From NCBI GenBank assembly GCA_002917075.1, contig NTMA01000103.1, forward strand, positions 1 to 64,000: 64,000 bases of DNA. The letters run 5' to 3'. The notes beneath the pieces were generated by a model. It did not search any database, was not told the DNA's origin, and saw nothing but the letters and a program-made list of their open reading frames with translations. The stretch is from Hawksworthiomyces lignivorus (Eukaryota > Ascomycota > Sordariomycetes > Ophiostomatales > Ophiostomataceae). Below are positions 60,344-64,000 of the stretch, piece by piece. Numbering within the stretch: position 1 is the first letter of the stretch; each line of letters opens with the position of its first letter. The position numbers were made by a program, and so were the translations under genes.

Positions 60344-60940
60344 TCATCCAAAGACTGCCGTGGTTTCCTGCTTCTTAGTCAACCCTATTGGCTTTTCTGT
60401 TGCTGTTGACGGTGCTGATTCTGGTAGTCGGGCCTCATGTCTTTGTGTGTCCCGGTTCGGCGTTGCTGAGACATCCGCCTCTCTGCTGCCGTCAACGCCG
60501 CGGCGGCGGCTGCTGCTGCTTGCTCCATCTGTCCCCTCCCATGCTGTCGTCTCCACCATGAAGCTCCCATTGCGATCTTGACATCTATAGAGGTTAATCA
60601 AAATTAGATCGGCTGGTATGATGGATTTCAGAGCCTTTGTAAGCAGAATCGCATACTGTCGGAAAAGCCGCTGAACCGGCCAGCACCGAACAGGGCTATC
60701 ACGCCGTTCTGGATGCTGCACTGCACAGCTATACTGCACGAGGGACGAGAGTAGGATGCAGTCGCGGGCAAGATCTATATTAGGGACGTTATTTGTCTTG
60801 CTTGATTCATGGCGGCCCTCTGCTCCGTTGTTTGCAGGAGACGTTGGTGGGATTGGCATCTTCCTCTGCCGCCCGTGGACGTCGAGCTGGACGCGCTCGG
60901 CCAGCTCGCTGGCAGGGAAAGTATAGCAGGGTGGTGTCAT
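60344..60940 (-). CDS. SOM1: Som1-like subunit of mitochondrial inner-membrane peptidase
   Basis: The CDS is complement(join(60344..60584,60657..60940)), 174 aa. Som1 assists the IMP inner-membrane peptidase that trims proteins in the intermembrane space. The start MTPPCYTFPASELAERVQ, the central Cys-containing helix (LARDCILLSSLVQYSC), the PVRCWPVQRLFR segment and CQDRNGSFMVETTAWEG form the conserved core of fungal Som1-like proteins. The C-terminal 60 residues are polar and low-complexity. The intron (GTATGC, GATTAAC branch, ATAG) is 72 nt, divisible by three and free of stops. Splicing restores RLFRQ-CQDR. Frames upstream of 60940 lack an ATG. Function is assigned by motif resemblance and is moderately secure. 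Confidence 0.78.
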   Translation of the reverse strand: MTPPCYTFPASELAERVQLDVHGRQRKMPIPPTSPANNGAEGRHESSKTNNVPNIDLARDCILLSSLVQYSCAVQHPERRDSPVRCWPVQRLFRQYAILLTKALKSIIPADLILINLYRCQDRNGSFMVETTAWEGTDGASSSSRRRGVDGSREADVSATPNRDTQRHEARLPESAPSTATEKPIGLTKKQETTAVFG

Positions 60941-61100
60941 GGTGAGAATTTGCGTAGAAGGCGAGGCCAGATTACCAAGTTTTGCGTGAGTAGTAGGTTG
61001 TGGGTGAGAATTTTCCGAATAGATAAATTTCGGCGATGAGGGGCTGTTCAACCTTGCTTGCTCACACAATCGCTACCACACCTCCTCTCGCTACCATTTC

Positions 61101-62161
61101 ATGGCCACTACCCTTACAAATGCGCCCAATCCTTCACCTGTAGCTGTTGGCCGCCGCCTTCTAGGTGAAATTGAAGAGATAAGTCTAGAAGATGTATGCG
61201 CCCACACTTTTACTGCTTTCACGCAACGTGCACTTTTGCTAAAGGTTCACAGGTCTTGCATCGTGTGCGGGCAGAAGCCGGAGCAAGGGCACAACAAGCT
61301 GCGGCGAAGGCAGTGGCCTCTCGTAACCTACTGCATAGTTCCAACCAGCCAAATCCCATAGCTCTCGGTGCAGAGACGCAGACTGGCACTGGCCCCCCCG
61401 CTTCCCTTCTTCCCCATCTTCCTTCATTCCCCGTCACTGCCCTCCACCACTTGGTTGTACAGCACTTCCGTGCCACTCGCGCGCCTGAGTTGACTGTTGG
61501 CGGAAGACGCCCGCTGGCCTTGGTGTACCTGCTGGTAGCATCTCTGGTGGCTGCGCCGCACCGGCAGGCGGTGGTGGTAGTCGACACAGAAGGTCGGTTC
61601 GACAGCCAGCAGCTGCTCGGTGTTGAGCCAGTGCTCGTGACTGATACCACAACCAAGAATGAAGAAATCCTTGCTGCTCCTGTAACTTCAGGTGACCTGG
61701 AGAACGTCCATGTTCTCCGTGTAGACCCTCGCTGGCGCGCCTCCCTGGCTGAGCTGGTCACGGAAGCCGAGCGGCGCGTGCTCTACGGATCGCGGAGGGC
61801 AAAAAATCGACCTTGGTGGGGCACGATCGTCATAGGAGGTGCCACTGGGACGGGTAAAGAAGGAGAAGGCAGCGGCTATGATGCTGCCAAAGGAGAAAAA
61901 TCAGCTCTTAGAAGAGTCGCGGCTGGCGGCCCGGCTCTGGTCACTGGCTACTATGGCTGGCTGCGGGTGGAAGTTTTGGAGCCTGATCCACGGCAGACAC
62001 GCGATTCACTACAACGGCGGCTCCAAATGGCACTGGAAGATACCAGGGAGGGCGATATTTGTGGCAAGTCAGCGAACGAAGATATTTCCGCTCGGGTGCC
62101 GCTTATCTGGAAAGCATACTCGCCTTGGGGTAGCTTCATATTTCGGTTACAGAAAGACTGA
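61101..62161 (+). CDS. XRCC2/Rad51-paralogue-like protein with degenerate Walker A
   Basis: The CDS is join(61101..61193,61253..62161), 333 aa. Exon 1 gives GRRLLGEIEEISLEDV and joins VLHRVRAEA in frame. From about residue 90 the pattern follows the RecA-like ATPase core of fungal Rad51 paralogues: a hydrophobic strand (LHHLVVQHF), the position of the P-loop, helix VYLLVASLVAAP, then a Walker B-like strand and loop (AVVVVDTEGRFD), and later WWGTIVIGG and GYYGWLRVEVLEP. Where GxxGxGKT is expected, the sequence is VGGRRPLAL, so ATP binding is doubtful. XRCC2-type proteins act in homologous recombination repair, and some work without ATP hydrolysis. The assignment is a resemblance, not a certainty. 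Confidence 0.6.
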
Positions 62162-62659
62162 GAGCTCTTGATGAGATGCAGTTGAAATAGAGCAGACTAC
62201 TCTACAAATTGTCAGCATAGCAGATGTTTATACTACTCAACCCTGGATGCCAATTGTCCAGATGATAAGACTACAAACTGAAGCATTCCTCTACTTGCTA
62301 CCGTAAATAGCACAACAAGAGGTTTTCTTGGCTCAAATCGCTCACGTGTTTATGTATGGCTAATCTCTTGCATATTAGGAGATTTAGTTCCTTGCCCCTG
62401 TTTGATGGTAAAGGTGGTAAGTAGAACATCGTTGTGGTATTTCTTTCATTACTCTAGCCGACATCTGCAATAAATAATTTATCCAACCAGAACTGCAGTT
62501 TCCACATAAGTCAAAGGAGTCCAATACGATTTTGATTTTCCAAAACTCTTCCATAGTGATGCTTTTTGATTTCCAAACGACCAGTCCTTTACTTAATATT
62601 GTCAAAAGGTTACCGCAAATGAAAAAAGAGATGTAACTTGAAAGACAAATATCGGACAG
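62162..62659. other. Intergenic between convergent genes
   Basis: AT-rich 3' flanks of the two neighbouring genes. Nothing else was seen. Confidence 0.5.
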
Positions 62660-64000
62660 TTAGGCTGCCTTCTCCTCTAGAGAGCAAATGCGTGACACAT
62701 TCTCCTGCGCCTTGAAAGATGCATAGTACTTGGCCAAGGCGGTAAATCCTAGCCGAGCAAGGACTGGCACCGAACGAGTGTCTTCTTGGTCACTGTCGCC
62801 GCCGAGTGCGTGGCATATGCTGTGCAGCACAGGCCAGACAACATAGTCGACAACAGAAGGATTGGAAACAGTTCCACCAGAAATATACCTAATAGATTCT
62901 TTGTCGCTATCTTTCTTGCTGCCTTGCAGCTCAGCAAAGCTATTCCAAGTAGACAGTTCATCCTTCAGAACCTTAGGCAGGGAAATTTTTGAATCACTAG
63001 AAGTGTTGCTTGCTACCGTTTCCGCCACATCCCTCCATTTTCCCTGAAGGATCAAAGCCTGCTGCAACCGCGTGTACTTGCATGCAACCTCTGCTTGATT
63101 CTCTACCACTGGTGACGTGCCTTTCAGAGAAGCGCCGTAGACCGCATCTAGATAAAGGAGAATGGCCAAAAGGCCCTCTGCAGCTGATCGGTCAGGGTCC
63201 TTGTCGACAAATCGGATAGAGATGTCAAGAGGCGAAGTGTTCAAAGTTGCTGCATTAGCAACATGCATAGAAGCGGTAGCCTTATCCTTCTTTTCAACGA
63301 CTGAAGAAGGTGCACCTATGCTACCCTTGGCGTAGGTGATGCCTAACTCAGCCAGGAGCAATTGGACACTCATATTCGCAACGGCATCGGAACTGGCAAA
63401 GAAACGGGGTGAGTTGCTCATATGCAATACATCAAATCCTCCGCCATAGTGCTTTGTCCAGTCGAATGTTGAACTGTGGTTCTCCGCGCCAAAAGCCTGC
63501 AGCATGCGAATAGCTTCGTCTGACTGTCCATTGATAACGGGGCGTGCAGTATCAGGCGTTTTGCTAACAGCGCCCTGCCCCCAAATTACCGTTTGGTCGT
63601 GGTTTAGGAACGTGCCAATCTGGCGGAATGTCAGGCTAATGCGACCGCCACCGAAGGCCAGCTCGGCCGGCGTCTTCTCACGGTCCATGCGCTTGTCTTG
63701 GCGGATGGCATGCAACCATCGCATATTCGTTTGGAGTCCCATACGACACAGTGAATTGTGGGGCAGCTGAACGCGGATGGTTTGGCGCTTCTTTGCATCG
63801 ACCGTCTCTTCTGTCTTTTCGGCCTGTTGAGCAACTTCAGTGCTGCCGGAATTGGCACTTTCCGCTTCTCTCTTCAGCGAGGGGTCCTTATCCACTCGCT
63901 TTGTGCGGAATATCATAGTTCGCTCTGCACCAAGACTCACGTTGCACACATATGAGCCTTGCACAATGTCTAGTGTCTTGTCGCTATGTTCAGAAATATA
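62660..64000 (-). CDS. AlkB-like 2OG-Fe(II) dioxygenase with GST-like C-terminal part (partial)
   Basis: The 3' part of a gene whose 5' end lies beyond 64000. 446 codons are visible and the frame is open to the edge. The first visible residues include HSD, a candidate HxD iron-ligand pair, followed by NVSLGAERTMIFR, a strand typical of AlkB-like dioxygenases. Next come LQTNMRWLHAIRQ (distal iron-ligand His) and GGRISLTFRQIG, whose arginine would bind 2-oxoglutarate. The second half is a different module: SPRFFASSDAVANMSVQLLLAELGI looks like the start of a thioredoxin-fold GST N-domain, and EGLLAILLYLDAVYG recalls the GST C-domain. The substrate (nucleic acid or protein) is unknown. A serine/lysine-rich insert lies between the iron-ligand regions. 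Confidence 0.72.
   Translation of the reverse strand, partial: YISEHSDKTLDIVQGSYVCNVSLGAERTMIFRTKRVDKDPSLKREAESANSGSTEVAQQAEKTEETVDAKKRQTIRVQLPHNSLCRMGLQTNMRWLHAIRQDKRMDREKTPAELAFGGGRISLTFRQIGTFLNHDQTVIWGQGAVSKTPDTARPVINGQSDEAIRMLQAFGAENHSSTFDWTKHYGGGFDVLHMSNSPRFFASSDAVANMSVQLLLAELGITYAKGSIGAPSSVVEKKDKATASMHVANAATLNTSPLDISIRFVDKDPDRSAAEGLLAILLYLDAVYGASLKGTSPVVENQAEVACKYTRLQQALILQGKWRDVAETVASNTSSDSKISLPKVLKDELSTWNSFAELQGSKKDSDKESIRYISGGTVSNPSVVDYVVWPVLHSICHALGGDSDQEDTRSVPVLARLGFTALAKYYASFKAQENVSRICSLEEKAA

Overview
This window is nuclear DNA from a filamentous ascomycete, most likely a sordariomycete and plausibly a hypocrealean. The genes carry short spliceosomal introns (about 55 to 85 bp, GT-AG, CTAAC-type branch sites), and the protein families are typically fungal: a Zn2Cys6 regulator, a CFEM protein, fungal annexin, Prp24, Som1 and Cox9. 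I see no bacterial operon, tRNA, rRNA, CRISPR array or intact transposon. Exon joins were worked out by hand from splice motifs, reading phase and conserved protein motifs.

Layout. 1-9.4 kb: a nuclear-looking hypothetical protein, an annexin with a long Arg/Asp-repeat N-terminal region, and a single-pass membrane protein. 9.4-14.2 kb: almost 5 kb with no supportable gene. 14.2-19.3 kb: a small two-span membrane protein, a five-exon eIF1 (SUI1) gene that is invisible to simple ORF calling, and a short-chain dehydrogenase. 21.7-28.4 kb: an O-fucosyltransferase-like type II membrane protein and a Zn2Cys6 transcription factor whose zinc cluster is assembled across a 25-nt microexon. 30.3-37.9 kb: a metabolic stretch on the plus strand with L-rhamnonate dehydratase, a secreted GH125 alpha-mannosidase and a second short-chain dehydrogenase. 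38.6-42.1 kb: Prp24/SART3-like U4/U6 recycling factor. 42.1-55.8 kb: gene-poor and decayed, holding only an RNase H-fold protein whose catalytic carboxylates are mostly gone and a broken cyclase-family pseudogene with Trp-to-stop changes. 55.8-64 kb: dense again, with a CFEM membrane protein, mitoribosomal uL22m, Cox9, Som1, an XRCC2/Rad51-paralogue-like protein and an AlkB-like dioxygenase that runs off the right edge.

How the genes relate. Three consecutive genes at 57.6-60.9 kb serve mitochondria: uL22m (translation), Cox9 (cytochrome oxidase) and Som1 (inner-membrane peptidase complex). The first two are divergent and share a 475-bp promoter with three 13-bp tandem units, each carrying CACGTGA. 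Elsewhere the genes look like independent single-gene units.

The most rewarding points are the hidden eIF1 gene with a weak start context, the cyclase pseudogene, the pseudo-RNase H, the phased CACGTGA array, the microexon zinc cluster and the tandem splice acceptor in the 8.4-kb gene. I did not find a convincing wholly new system. The gene-poor 42-56 kb region is where unexplained sequence remains.
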